DNA from: Prorocentrum cordatum
Lineage: Eukaryota > Sar > Dinophyceae > Prorocentrales > Prorocentraceae
Direction of reading: 5' to 3'
Assembly: GCA_963575745.1 (NCBI GenBank)
Contig: CAUYUJ010014771.1
Span: 950,593-1,014,592 of the forward strand
DNA length: 64,000 bases
Under the pieces are notes generated by a model. That model searched no databases. It saw nothing but the letters and a program-made list of their open reading frames with translations, and was not told the DNA's origin. Below, in pieces: positions 1 through 10,185 of this stretch (the stretch's first letter is position 1; every line of letters starts with the position of its first letter). The position numbers and the translations under genes were made by a program.

Positions 1-215
1 GTAGCGCCATAACGCCCCTCTTATTTTCAGGATGAGCCAAGGCTCTGTGGTGCAAGCTGTGGTTTAAGCTATGTGATGTAGACTATGTGATGCCAAGCGT
101 GCGGTGGTAACTACGTGGTGCAAGCTATTATTGGGTAGGCAGCACAAGGCGCCCACGGGCGGTCCCCGGGCGGGCACGAGGCGCCAACGACGCGCCCACA
201 GGCGGGTTCGGGTTA
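1..215 (-). repeat. Composite minisatellite module, inverted copy
   Basis: Read on the minus strand this stretch has GC-rich units of the type GCCCGTGGGCGCC (around 140-205), then units of the type AGCTTGCACCACGTAG (around 40-130). The same order is seen on the plus strand at 25,090-25,650. Part of the first unit returns at 411-442. No coding signal. Confidence 0.6.
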
Positions 216-783
216 AGTTGGGTATGTCCGTCTACAGGAGGAATATTCAAAACTAGTCAACAAATAGTCTGGAGACGATTTTTCTACCATGTTTTGACTA
301 TGTTCGAGCATTCTTAAACTACGTGCTAGTTTTCGTCCAAGATCCCCCTGTAGGAGGACATGCCCGACCTAAGGTTCGGGGCGAAAGCCCAAGGCCCAAA
401 GAACATTCCCAGCACAAGGCGCTCACGGGCGGGCACCTTGCGAAAAATTTGGGAACCGACTCGAGCATTTGAAAGAACAAACATCCCCGAATTGCATCCA
501 CTGTTATTGGAATGTCTCCTGCTCGTCTACTTTGCAATTTCCTCCCCCTGTAAGACCGTGGTTGTTCTCGCTTGTTCTGGTTTTGTGGTGGACTGCTTTG
601 GTTCGAGCTGCCAAGCGCATGCCGACCAGGATGGTTTCAACGTGCTCGGGCTGGTGGTTGGTGGCTACGAGGACTTGCCTGATTGCCCTCGTCTCCCCAG
701 GACGGTTTTGTTGCAGCCCCAGCGCGTTCAGTGTTGACGCTTGCGAAGAGAAAACCGCGAAAGTAATGCAAGCACGCGGCCGT
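216..783. other. No gene seen; unique-looking DNA
   Basis: Short overlapping reading frames only, without recognisable motifs. A second copy of the GCACAAGGCGC(C/T)CACGGGCGG unit lies at 411-442. Confidence 0.5.
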
Positions 784-810
784 TGTGTGTGTGTGTGTGT
801 GTGTGTGTGT
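784..810. repeat. (TG)n microsatellite
   Basis: Uninterrupted TG dinucleotides, about 13 units. Confidence 0.95.
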
Positions 811-1174
811 CTGTGTTGTTGCTTGGCGGCGGCGCCAGGCCGTTCACGTTTGCATGTCGTCATGTTCGTCGTGCATTGGCTCTGGTCCTTTCTCTGCACG
901 TCAGCTACGCCATGCCCACCCACCGGCAGACACCCAGCGGTATTTGATCCAGGCGTGTCCCGCCCTAGAGTTCGCTGCGTTGGATCCGGTGGTGGTTATG
1001 TTAAAGTGTGGTTAAAAGTGTGGTTGTTGCGCGACTTCGCTGACCGAGAATTTAAATGTGTGGTTGTGTTGTTGCTCCCGCTCTGTCGCCACAGTTGCTG
1101 CTGGGCATTTCGGGTTATTCTAGTCTGCCGGGCACCGCGAGGACGCCGCGGGACTTGCTTCCGGCTCAAAAGCG

Positions 1175-1266
1175 CCCGCGCGTGCGTGCGTGCGTGCGTG
1201 CGTGTGTGTGTGTGTGTGTGTGTATGTTTGCGTGTCAGTGTGTGTGTGTGTGTGCGCGTGTGTGTC
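1175..1266. repeat. (GCGT)n/(GT)n microsatellite
   Basis: GCGT tetranucleotides grade into GT dinucleotides, with a few interruptions. The array codes only Cys/Val or His/Thr runs in the various frames. Confidence 0.9.
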
Positions 1267-1506
1267 ACGCGCATTGTTTGTACGCTTTCTCTGCCCCATC
1301 GCTGCGCGCGAGGCGGCTACCACAGCAACCCACTCCAGAAGCACCAGTGTGATTCCCGCGACCTCGTCAGCCCGCCTGGATGCGAATTGCTCGCCCGCGC
1401 AGGGCGCTACAGCCCACGCTCTGCCCGCCCGGGCGGAGCGCGCCCTCCAACAGCTCCAACGCTGCGACGAGCACGTGCGAGAAGGGCCGACAGTGGAAGC
1501 GGGTCG

Positions 1507-1716
1507 CGACGGCAGTGGCAGCACGGTGGGAGGAGCGAGGAAGGACGGCAGTGGGGGCGTGGAAGGTGACGGCATGACGGGGAGGGACGGCAGTGGCAGC
1601 GTGGTCGGGGAGCAGAGAAAACTGGGGAGGGACAGCAGGCTTGGGGAAGGAGGAGAAGGAGGAGCGGGGAAGGACGGCAGTGGCGGCACGACGACAACGG
1701 ACGGCAGTGGGGGCAT
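1507..1716. repeat. GACGGCAGTGG minisatellite
   Basis: Five copies of GACGGCAGTGG(C/G)(A/G)GC, starting near 1,510, 1,546, 1,588, 1,673 and 1,702, are separated by G/A-rich spacers of unequal length. One plus frame reads DGSGS or DGSGG at each copy, but the unequal spacing and lack of any other protein motif favour a non-coding minisatellite. Confidence 0.65.
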
Positions 1717-3265
1717 CCTGGGCGGGCGGGCAGCGTCAGCCGGCCCCGCCGTTGCTCAACGGGCAGTGGGCGGCGACATTGGGGCCGGCCATCATCAGCT
1801 ACAGCGCTGCGACCAGCGCGTGCGAACCCGGTGTTCCCCAGAGAGACGTGACTGGCGACCCGGCCTGCTCGCACTGCCGTGCGAGGCGGGCGACGTGGCC
1901 ATGCGCACGCTGCGGAGCACAATGCTGCAGTCGTGGTTGCCAGAGCCTCTCGTGTTTGTTTCCACTCCGTTGTTGCCCTGCGCCCGAGGAACATATCAGC
2001 TCATGTGCTGGAGTCGGCGTTAGCATGAACTCGGACTGTGGCTTGAAGAGTTGGCTGAAGGTATTTCCAAGGCCTTTTAAGAAGTTGGCTTATGAACGTG
2101 GGTGTAAGGAGTTAAGGACGTGGGGCAAGAGAGTGGCTGCAGAACGGCCTCGCCATCGGGCAGTCGTTCCCTGTTTCCCTTTTTTTCGGTTCCTACCGAC
2201 CCCCGGTAGGGCCCACCCAGTGCCATCCGGCCTTTGGGGCTGGAGGTCGTTGTCTCGCCCTCGCGGGGCGTGGTCCAGGTCCCCCCGCCGTTCTTATTAA
2301 ATGCGCCTTTCGGCTCGCCGGGCTGCTTTGCGGGGAGCCGCGCAAAGAACAGCGGCACTGTTTTTAGTTCACGCAGTCCGCTGGGGAAAAAAAACAAAAA
2401 GCTCCCCGCCCGTACCCTCCCGCGCTCCCCCGGGCCGCGCGGAGGTGTGAGCCCCTTGCTATCGCTGGGATTGTGCGTTCCTGCCTTGCCTGGGACCGAC
2501 CCATCCCTCGCGTGGTTTGCCACGGCGGCCTTTCGGCCGTTCCTTGTGTTCCTTTTGCCCCCCCCGGCGCCTCCTGGCCGCCGCTCCTGGCTCCCTATGC
2601 CCGCCGGCGGGCCAGGCGTCCAGCGGGCGACTCGCCGCCCTGCTGCTGGGCAGAGTCCCCCCCCTTTGCCCCCAGCCTGGGGCCGCCTACCGTTGCCTCG
2701 GCCAGGTAGAGGAGCCGCGCACATGCGCCGTTTGCCGCCGCTCGGCCTTGCCCGGTCTCCCATCTGGGTGGCCTTCCCTTACCGTGATTGCACCTGTTCG
2801 GTGCTTGCCGTTGTTCAGCTCCCCCGCGGTTTTCGCAGGGACCAGCGCGAACCCGCTACTACCCGGCCTGCCAGCCAGCCTCCCCTCCACGCCCTGGGGC
2901 CTGGGCTGGTTTTGCCGCCCGCGAGACCCCCCCCTCCGTGCCTGGTCACCACGCCCCGCCCCCCCATCCCTGTGGGTTCGGCACTCGCACTGGTTGCGCT
3001 CCCACTCCAGCGGCTGTACCCGTCAGCCCTGCTGCCGCCAGCCCCCCGGCCGCCGCCGCGGGTGGTTTTTTGGCACCAGCCCCGCCACGCCCCTGGGCTG
3101 TTCTGAGCGGGCCCGGCTTCTCTTACGTTGTGTGGTCCCCCCCCGGGCCGGCGCCCTGTCGTTTTCTTCCCTCCCTCCGGCATCGTGATTGAATTCGCCA
3201 AACGCGCCCCGTTGCGCTTTACTCGCCAGCGCAATCCCTCTGCCTAGCCTCCGACGGAAAAAGTG
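1717..3265. other. GC-rich stretch without supported gene
   Basis: Long frames are open on both strands because stop codons are rare at this GC content. Their products are Pro/Ala/Arg-rich with no domain. Pyrimidine-rich runs dominate the plus strand at 2,280-3,180. Confidence 0.5.
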
Positions 3266-3267
3266 CG

Positions 3268-3347
<80 letters not shown>
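3266..3347. repeat. (GT)n microsatellite
   Basis: About 40 GT units, nearly perfect, ending directly at the spliced-leader-like sequence at 3,348. Confidence 0.95.
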
Positions 3348-3350
<3 letters not shown>

Positions 3351-3368
3351 GTAGCCCTCTGGCTCAAG
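3348..3368 (+). other. Spliced-leader (DinoSL) relic
   Basis: The sequence reads TCCGTAGCC, then CTCT, then GGCTCAAG. The dinoflagellate spliced leader is known to read CCGTAGCC, then ATTTT, then GGCTCAAG, after a variable first base. The match is 19 of 22 positions, with two substitutions and one missing T, all in the middle. Such relics are known where a trans-spliced mRNA was reverse transcribed and put back in the genome. An ATG with an open frame follows 118 bases downstream. A chance match of this quality in 64 kb is unlikely. Confidence 0.75.
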
Positions 3369-3486
3369 CCGTCTGGGGGACCCCCCTGTCTCGAGGATCG
3401 CCTGGGCCACGCGCCGGCCCCCCCGCGGCGCTCCCCGCCTCACGCCGCCCTCGGCCGCCATTCCGGCGCGATCTGATCGCTACCGG

Positions 3487-3798
3487 ATGGCGGCCGACCC
3501 GTCGGTGGTCGGACCGAAGCCTGAAATCTCCTCCCTGCAGCGCCCGGAAGTGTCCGAGTGGCAGCTAGTTGGAGAACGCGGGCAAGATGTCCCTGACCCC
3601 GCGCTCGCGGCCGCGCCAGAAGACGAGCAGGAGCAGGAGAAGAGAGAGGAGGCTCTGAGGTACGGAATTTTGGAGGACGGCGGCATTCTGCCCACCGCCA
3701 CGGGGGAGCCGGATGAACACCAGGACGTGCAAGCCAGCGCGGGGGCTGCCGCAGGCCCTGAATGTATGCTACGCAACCGACTACGCGTACCTCATTGA
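3487..3798 (+). CDS. Hypothetical protein downstream of the spliced-leader relic
   Basis: This 103-residue frame starts at the first ATG after the spliced-leader-like sequence and its short G/C-rich leader. It codes a hydrophilic, acidic stretch rich in Glu and Gln (EDEQEQEKREEALRYGILED near residues 38-57) and then an Ala/Gly-rich tail. I recognise no domain. Its position fits the 5' end of a retro-processed mRNA-derived gene, with the next coding-like frames beginning near 4,480. The stop at 3,796-3,798 may be a true end, a decayed site, or an unrecognised exon boundary, since dinoflagellate introns often lack GT at the 5' end. Function unknown. Confidence 0.35.
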   Translation: MAADPSVVGPKPEISSLQRPEVSEWQLVGERGQDVPDPALAAAPEDEQEQEKREEALRYGILEDGGILPTATGEPDEHQDVQASAGAAAGPECMLRNRLRVPH

Positions 3799-4138
3799 CC
3801 GACGCCCTGATCCCTGTCCCCCCCCCCGCCGCCAGGCCCCGGCAGCCCAGGTGCTGACGACGACGGCGCGGCTGGCTCACCGACGCGGGGACACTTCACT
3901 GGAGTCCACCGCCCCCTGGCTGAGGACGAGGGGAAAGGCCTGGAAGGAGGAGGGGATCGCTCGGCATCCCCGCAGCATCCCAGGACCTCCTGCTACCCAC
4001 TTTCGTCGTCGGACAGCCTGGGGTACCAAGGGGGCCAGGGGGATTGGGGAGCTATACAGCTGCCTAATGCCCCGCACCGTGGAAGTTGCACTCCACCAGC
4101 CTCCCCCCCGTTCTCTCCACTCCGTGTGCAATCCGAAA

Positions 4139-4380
4139 GTGCGATTGTTAGTCGCCCTGATTCCGCGCGAGTCCCTGGACAAGCAGATCTTCGGCATCGC
4201 GGCGTCCTGATTCCTCTTCTTTCCCCAATCTCACAGGCAATTGCGACCGCTAGTCGCCCTGATTCCGCTCCCGTACAGGGACAAGCATCTCTTTCTCTGT
4301 TCTCTGGTCACTCTGAATTTGCGACCGTTGGTCGCCCCGATTCTGCTGGAGGTCCCGTGCGTCCTCGCCCTACCTCTCTT
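4139..4380. repeat. Three degenerate tandem units around GTCGCCCTGATTC
   Basis: The core GCGA(C/T)(C/T)G(C/T)T(A/T/G)GTCGCCC(T/C)GATTC recurs at about 4,141, 4,244 and 4,321, with CCCGTACAGGGACAAGCA-like sequence after the first two. Unit length is about 80-105 bases. Non-coding. Confidence 0.6.
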
Positions 4381-4483
4381 CTCTCTCCCCAGGTGGAGGT
4401 GGCGGAGAGGCCTCCCTGATTCCCCGTCACACGTGCGCCGACGACGTGGCCGACCCTGTAACTCACGCGGTTGGCATCATTGA

Positions 4484-5428
4484 TCCCCCCAGCTGCGCAG
4501 AGTTCATCGCTGGCAGGGTCCTGGACATCACTGCAGGCGACGAGGGGCCGACTGGGGGGCGAGGGGGGCCCAGCCGACCGCGGACGACAGGGCATCGCGA
4601 TCATGGCCCCCCAGGACAGCCGACCGCGCGGACCGACCAGTCCGCGCCCCCCCCCAAACCTGCCGCGATGAGGAGGGCACAGGCTCGCAGATCAGCGCCG
4701 ATCGCCCTGCTCTGTCCGCCCGCCCAGGCACCGCTTCTGGACCTGCTGACCCCCTTAGCGCGCCTCAGGATCCGCCTGCCCCCTCCTTAGATGCCACCCA
4801 CATCCCGGTAGAAGGCGCGAGCGTCGAAGCGGGGGGCCCCCGTGGCGACGCAGGCCTAGATGATCCAAAAGAAGACCCAATAGCCAAGAGGCAGGACGGA
4901 GCGCCTGCAGCCCGCGGGGGCGAACCCGACGCCGCACCGGGCGCTGCCGCCGCGGCAGCGCCGCACAATGCCGGCGCGGCACACTGCGTGGATGTGGAGC
5001 ACAACCCTACAGCTGCTCCATCACGGCCGGCGCAGGATGAGTCGACGAGCGGCTCTGAACCCGCGCCGCCACTGGATCCAGCCAAAGATGGTATCAAGTG
5101 GACCTGCACCGTATGCAGGGCCCAAATCCCCGCCCTGCAGCTGGCATGCAGATCGCCGCGGCCATGTAGGGCCCACTGGAGACCTTGCCCAGGAGTGCGC
5201 CCCGACCCTGGCACCCATTGGCGAATGCGAGGCAACGACGCGTTGCGGCCGTGCCAGAGATGCCCCGCGCCCACACCTATCACTGTGACTTCGCCCGCTG
5301 TGCCCACTGCGCCCACTGTGACTTCGGACAGCCGCGGGACTTCGAACAGTGGGGCCCCCTCGAGGACGAAGACGACCTGCTCTGGCCTCCCCGATCCCCC
5401 CATCAAAGCGCAGCCCTCACCGACATGA
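4484..5428 (+). pseudogene. Unknown-locus fragment 1: Cys-rich finger-like segment
   Basis: An open plus frame of about 314 codons begins after a stop at 4,481. Its first possible Met is at 4,988, so the start is uncertain. An Ala/Pro/Asp-rich half leads into a Cys-rich segment (about 5,095-5,270) with the pattern W-T-C-T-V-C, then single cysteines, then C-Q-R-C. This looks like one or two small zinc-binding fingers. The fragment overlaps the next one, which continues in a different frame from about 5,190. Together with the following entries to 10,900 it may be one gene broken by frameshifts or by introns I cannot place. No family name is claimed. Confidence 0.4.
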
Positions 5429-5601
5429 TGAACTGGTTCGCGGGAGAATACCGCCAAGACCCGCCGCGCTATGGCGACCCACGCGGAGACTCTGAAGTGG
5501 CCCACCCTGCTGGCATCTCTGCCAGCGCAGAGGTCTGCACACCTCCGAGCGCGCTGGGCGCGGCCGACGCTGCCAGGCCCCTGGCCCCTGAGCAGCCATG
5601 A
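5185..5601 (+). pseudogene. Unknown-locus fragment 2
   Basis: This 138-codon frame holds a second Cys cluster (C-D-F-A-R-C-A-H-C-A-H-C, near 5,285-5,325). An acidic/aromatic block follows (LEDEDDLLWPP), then a Trp/Tyr-containing stretch (MNWFAGEYRQDPPRYGDP) to about 5,490. Such mixed hydrophobic and charged text is unlike the low-complexity shadows around it, so I take it as once-coding. It leads into the frame that starts at 5,471. Function unknown. Confidence 0.4.
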
Positions 5602-6325
5602 CCGCGTGGCGCGGCGAGGTGGGATATATCCACGCGCCTACGAACTCTTCGCGATACGATTTGCGCACCTGAACCACATCGTCCAGCACGTGCGCCCTGA
5701 TCCGCTCGGTCGAGGTGTTGCAGCGCGCGCCGAACATCGCATCGCCAGCGCCCAGTCGCAAACCATGGAGGAAGCGGCTACGCAACTCAATGCGGGGTTA
5801 CAGCCACAGCGAGCGGGACAAGGGCTCGACCTCTTCCCTCAAACTGGACTGGAAGCTGTCGCCCCTGACCGCACCCAGGTCAGAGTAGCGCTCATTTGGG
5901 AGGGCAGACGCGGTAGGATATCCTTCCCGTCCACACGCAGCATGCTGACATGGGCGCGCCTCGCAGCCACGGGCGCATTTCCGGACCGCGCGGTGGGCGC
6001 CGTAGGCGCAACGCCTGCGGGAATCCCTAGGGCTTTCGCGCGCTCGAATTCCAGCGACGTACCCTTTCTGTCGCCAGACGACGACGGGACAAGAGACGTG
6101 CATCTTACCACGACAGGACCGACCGCGGCTACTTGGCCAAGAAGGGAACCTCCCCTCGTACTACCCCAAGGATTCTTCGACGCCCACACGCAGACCCAAT
6201 GCGGCACCTGTGTTTCCTGGACATTCCGCGGGCCCCCCTGGCAGGAACGTGCCCCGTTTGCTTCGGGTTCAGTCGGGCGACTACGCGGGGCGCGGATGGC
6301 GACGAAACCATCCCCGCCCAAGTAG
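5471..6325 (+). pseudogene. Unknown-locus fragment 3
   Basis: This 284-codon frame includes a helix-like stretch (AYELFAIRFAHLNHIVQHV, about residues 55-73) and a later Gln/Leu-rich segment. No catalytic motif was found. The first 45 and last 60 residues read like out-of-frame sequence, so the believable part is about 5,620-6,100. The frame moves to the one starting at 6,133. The function is not known, and the gene could be a retroelement accessory protein or a host protein. Confidence 0.35.
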
Positions 6326-6891
6326 CCCCAGGTGGCTGGATACAACGGCCCCCCTTCGACTGCCTGGGCGACGCGGCCCTCTCAGCCCCGGCGCATGCGG
6401 CGCAAGCCTTTGCGCCGCTCTGCTCCCCAGGGGAGAGACAACTCATCGCCTGTGCGCCTTCCTGGCTTGTGGGAGAGCTGCTCCTAGGTTGGAAGTGGAT
6501 GGTTGACTCAGAGGACCCCCCCGCCGCCGGCCTCTGCCAGCGCGGAGCCGCAGCGGCACTCTCCGCGCTCTGCGGGACAAACCTACGATGCGCCACGGAC
6601 CTCGCATACGTCATTCGGGCGCAGGCCCTGAGGAATCGCGAAGTAGCCGCGCGGTTGCCGCAGGTCATCGCGGCCGCGCACGACACCATCCTGGCCGCCC
6701 TCGACACCAACAGTCGTCAAATGCACCCCAGCGACCACAGCGAGCTAGGAGGCGCGGCCTGGCTGGGGCACTTCGGGCTCTCCGACAGGGACGTGGATTG
6801 GATCGCGCACATGACTGGCTTCAGTAGGCGCCAGGCCGAGCGCCCTGACGACCTCCTCTTTCTGGCACGCCACCAGAAGGGGGCGGTGTGA
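6133..6891 (+). pseudogene. Unknown-locus fragment 4, globular 252-residue segment
   Basis: The frame codes a well-mixed, globular-looking sequence with few low-complexity runs: hydrophobic helices (SWLVGELLLGWKWMV about residues 114-128) and a long amphipathic region with AARLPQVIAAAHDTILAALD near residues 172-191. A Cys pair (C-P-V-C, about residues 39-42) could be half of a finger. It ends in TGA at 6,889. The same frame reopens at 7,078 and 7,471, so stop or intron interruptions inside one gene are likely. I recognise no family. Confidence 0.4.
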
Positions 6892-7077
6892 CTGGCGAGG
6901 GGCAGGAGGTAGCCCTGCAAGGGATAGCAGCCCTCACGACCGCCGCACAACATGACCGCCGCCACGACCTCGCCAGCCTGCACCCCTGGCCCCAAGTGGG
7001 CAGAGCGCTGACGCGCATGATGGCCAGGAGGAGCCGACGCAGACGCGACGAACATCAGAACGAGCGAGGCGGCCGCG

Positions 7078-7422
7078 GTGCCACCGCAGACCGGTGCAGG
7101 CGCGAGAAATGCGGCCCACGCCGCCCCAGACGGGCGCGCAGTCCACGCGCGCGCCCCTGCCCCCCCCGCCCCGGGAGCCCACGCAGCACCCGCGCACAGC
7201 AACGGCGCGGGCTCCCCGGCCCCCATTGACGTGGACGCGGGCCACCCCACCGACTCAGCCCCTGACGGGGGCGACGCTGCAAGCGACCGGCCGCGAGCAG
7301 GAGCGCCAGACGGACTCGCAGGCCGCGTTGGACAACTAACACGAACCCTGCAAAACGAGATCGCGTACGTAAGGCAAGCCCTGGCGAACCGCACGCTGCA
7401 GAACTACACGTGGAGCGGGTGA
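7078..7422 (+). pseudogene. Unknown-locus fragment 5: Pro/Ala linker plus short helix
   Basis: An Ala/Pro/Asp-rich linker is followed by a helix-prone end (RTLQNEIAYVRQALANRTLQ) before a TGA at 7,420. It is in the same frame as the fragments before (6,133) and after (7,471), about 50 bases from the latter. Looks like the linker region of the same broken gene. Confidence 0.35.
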
Positions 7423-7470
7423 CTGGCCCCATTCCTCTGGCTGTCAGCCGTTAAGGCCACCAGAGAGGCA

Positions 7471-8050
7471 TTGCGACTGGCATTCCTGGCCACGGGCGTT
7501 GCACTCAACGGCATCCGTGCTATGGTCGGGTGGTGGGATAGGCGGAACGTTGCGACGATCGGTGATGCGCTCCGCATCCTGAGAGAAGAGGCACAGGTCC
7601 TTTCTCACCACAGCGGCCTGAACGTCCCTGCCCCCCAGGAATGGGGCTACCTGCGCGCTCGGCTTCAGGAGCACGCGATTGACCTCGCGGACCCGCGCGG
7701 CTGGGCACAGGCCGACGCCATTCTTGGGCCGCCACGAGTAGGCACGACGCCTCCCCACGGACCGCGAGGACCCCCTGATGAGAGCGCCAACGCCCCACCC
7801 GCTGCCTTACCCGACGATGGCTCGGTGGATGGCGCCGCGGCGCAAAGGGCACACGACGTGCTGAGGGATGTTCCGAGCCCTGGGGCCAACCAGGGCCATT
7901 GGTGTTCGGCAGTGATGTGGCTCATCTTGCGCGCCCATTGCCGCTCCCTGCCGCGGCCGCTGCTCGTGCGCAGACGGATCGACGGGGTGCCCTTCGACGT
8001 GGTCGCAAGATGGCCCAGTCGCGCAGCGGTATTTTCGCCCGCGCAGCTTG
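7471..8050 (+). pseudogene. Unknown-locus fragment 6
   Basis: The frame continues to a stop at 8,502, but believable protein ends near 8,050, where the RING-containing frame takes over. It begins with a hydrophobic helix and a VGWWDRRNVATIGDAL block, followed by an amphipathic helix (DALRILREEAQVLSHHSG) and a Pro-rich linker. A second hydrophobic block near 7,890-7,960 contains HWCSAVMWLILRAHC. No domain identified. The frame change at about 8,045 is either an indel or an intron edge. Confidence 0.4.
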
Positions 8051-9271
8051 AGTTTCGCGACGGTTGCCACAGGTATGCCTGCCGAGGCCTTCCCTGTATA
8101 CGAGCCCTTCAGTGCCGGCGCGCTGGGAGACATTCTGAGACATCTCGCGCGCCTCACGCTGGATTCCATCAGAGAAGGCGAGCCGCAGGGGCGCTTCGTA
8201 TACAACGAGCTAACAGCGGCAGTGGCCAGAGCCAGCCCACCGCCCGCCCCGCCCGCCCAAGCGGATGCCACGCGGGAGCGGTGCCCAATCTGCCGGGATA
8301 TCATGATCGGCAGGGTCTCCGGCATCATACCATGCGGACACCGAGCACATCCACGCTGCCTCGAGGGCTGGCGAGCACGGCAGCGACGTGGCGAGCATCG
8401 GCGCCCGCGGTGCCGTGGCGAGGACAACGGCGACGCCCCCCAGGTCATCGAACCACCCGCCCCAGCGACTCCAGACACACCCACCCGCGACGCGGAGCAT
8501 GAAGGCGCCGCCCCTGTTTTCCTCGCGCAGCCCGCGGCAGCCTCCGCGACCAACGCACCTGACTGCAACGACGCGTGCGCGGACGACATCCTCCTGCCCC
8601 CGGCCACGGAGGCCGAAACGCAGTGGGCCACCAGCGTCCTGGAGGGAGTCCTACGGCTCCGGCCCGACGGCGCCCCAGGCCCTCGGCCGCAAACCCATTC
8701 CCACGAGGGCGTGGACAGACTACGGCGCATGATTCGATGGCAGCGCGAGTTCACGCAGCGCCAGGCTGCGTGCGCCACCAGCGCGCGCGGGCCCGCGAAC
8801 GGAGCGGCGCCCCGGCTGGGCCCCGCAGCGCATGGGCCACCCCGCGACGGGACACCGCCCAACGGAGCCGCGCCCAAGCACCCTGAGCTAGAGCCGCCCA
8901 GCGAACGTGCGCGATTGGAGCAGCGGCCCCTGGTCACCCACGAGAGGTGGTGCAACGCGATAGTCAGAACTAACACGGCCAACCGCGGCCGCGCGAGAGG
9001 TCCGGTCCAGACACCCCCGACCATAGTTGCAGCCGCGATACGCGAGCTACGAGCGGCCGTCGTGATATGCCCGCGGGCCCTCGTCGGGGCACGGCCCATG
9101 TACAACGCCGCCGCGACCTTCACCTTCCCCACCGAGGCCGGCCACGACAAGGTGAGGGTGCTCCTGGGCCACTCGCGACGAGCCGCTGATTCCCCTGATG
9201 CACAAGTCCCGCCACCACCACCTGTCACTATGGCCGTTGACACCAACGCCACACAACCCTGGTTGGACTGA
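8048..9271 (+). pseudogene. RING-finger protein fragment (C7 of RING replaced)
   Basis: A 407-codon frame has a RING-H2-like finger at 8,282-8,413. C-P-I-C starts it, then 13 residues, C-G-H, H, C and a conserved L-E-G-W, and a last Cys in R-P-R-C-R. The seventh ligand, normally the first Cys of C-P-x-C, reads Arg, so the second zinc site is probably broken. RING proteins usually serve as E3 ubiquitin ligases, and some dinoflagellate copia-like polyproteins carry one too. Before the finger lies a helix-rich segment (LGDILRHLARLTLDSIREGE). After it come acidic and Arg-rich linkers, then RRMIRWQREFTQRQ and a C-terminal block rich in Val and Ala. The frame continues unknown-locus fragments 1-6 upstream. 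Confidence 0.5.
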
Positions 9272-9462
9272 TTCAGCTCGAGTCTGTTCCCTGTTTTTAG
9301 TTGTTATTGGACACGAGCGATTCACCACGCCTGGAGGCCCAGATCCGATCGGTCTGACGGCCGCGGCGCACGCCCTCTGGGGGCACCGTGCGGTATGCCG
9401 AGCCAACCACCTGGCCCCAGTCGGCCGGCCGCTAGCCGAAGGCCGCGGCCACGTGCAGATAT

Positions 9463-10185
9463 TTGCCATGCCGATCAATGTCCCTGCCAGGCCCATGCGC
9501 CTGCTACACGCGCCAAGCGCAGTGGTGCACTGGGGGAACAGCAACGCCGACCCTCCACATCCCGGCCCCGGACTCTGGCAACGAGCACGTGGTTGCCCTC
9601 ATGACATGCACCCAGCGAGAAACAGAAATGCAGGGACACCAGCTGGAATGGGGCACCAACATCACGCAGCTCGGGCGCAACCCAGAGTTTCTCCAACAGG
9701 GCATAGAACCGCTGGTCCACCAAGCGATCAAGATCCGCCTGCGCGATGCAAACCTGAGCGACGTCAACCGCGTCGTCGTGCACATGCAGGCGGCTGCCCA
9801 GCGGCTCGCGCCCACCGACATCCCGACTGCAGTATGGAGGCAACACGAGACTGCCGACGCCGTCCATGTTCCGCTGCGGCGTGGCAGCCTCTGTCTTGCC
9901 TATGCGATCGCCGCGCAGGCCGCGGCCTCCCTTGGACACAGGGCGGGCGCTGCAGCATCTGGGGTCATGCTCACCAGCGCCCCCGAGACCGCGGCAGCAC
10001 CCATCATGCAGTACATCCGCTCGCATGTGCCCGCGGCGCTGGCCAGCAACGGACAGCCAGGTGCGGTGACACCACGCCGGATCACCATGGCTGACACCTG
10101 GACGGGGGGCCCCTCCCGTGCGCACGGTCGACCCGGAGTTGGGATCCTACCTGCGCCGGAACGCCGCCACAGAGGGCCAGATTGA
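9463..10185 (+). pseudogene. Unknown-locus fragment 8, globular
   Basis: The believable part is about 9,580-10,100: a mixed alpha-helical protein text with HLQ-like blocks (VNRVVVHMQAAAQRLAP about residues 104-120) and an Ala-rich helical hairpin (LCLAYAIAAQAAASLGHRAG). It ends near VTPRRITMADTWTGG before the frame passes to the one starting at 10,118. The region 9,300-9,560 between the RING fragment and this one reads as coding in a third frame. No family is recognised. The consistent gene order over 6 kb suggests a single very long protein. Confidence 0.4.

Noticed and set aside
32-55. Minus-strand leader-like sequence (TGAGCCAA, then GGCT)
   Set aside because: Only about 12 matching bases with a three-base gap, and AGCCAAGGCT is itself a palindrome.
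741-1570. Cys/Val-rich reading frames across (TG)n arrays
   Set aside because: They only translate GT/GCGT microsatellites and have no domain on either side.
2234-3106. A 290-codon Pro/Ala-rich frame
   Set aside because: Open on several frames at once because of the GC content; no motif, and low complexity throughout.
7807-9252. A 481-codon minus-strand frame
   Set aside because: It is the mirror of the plus-strand RING frame. The zinc-finger pattern is on the plus strand and the minus product is Ala/Arg/Gly-rich without motifs.
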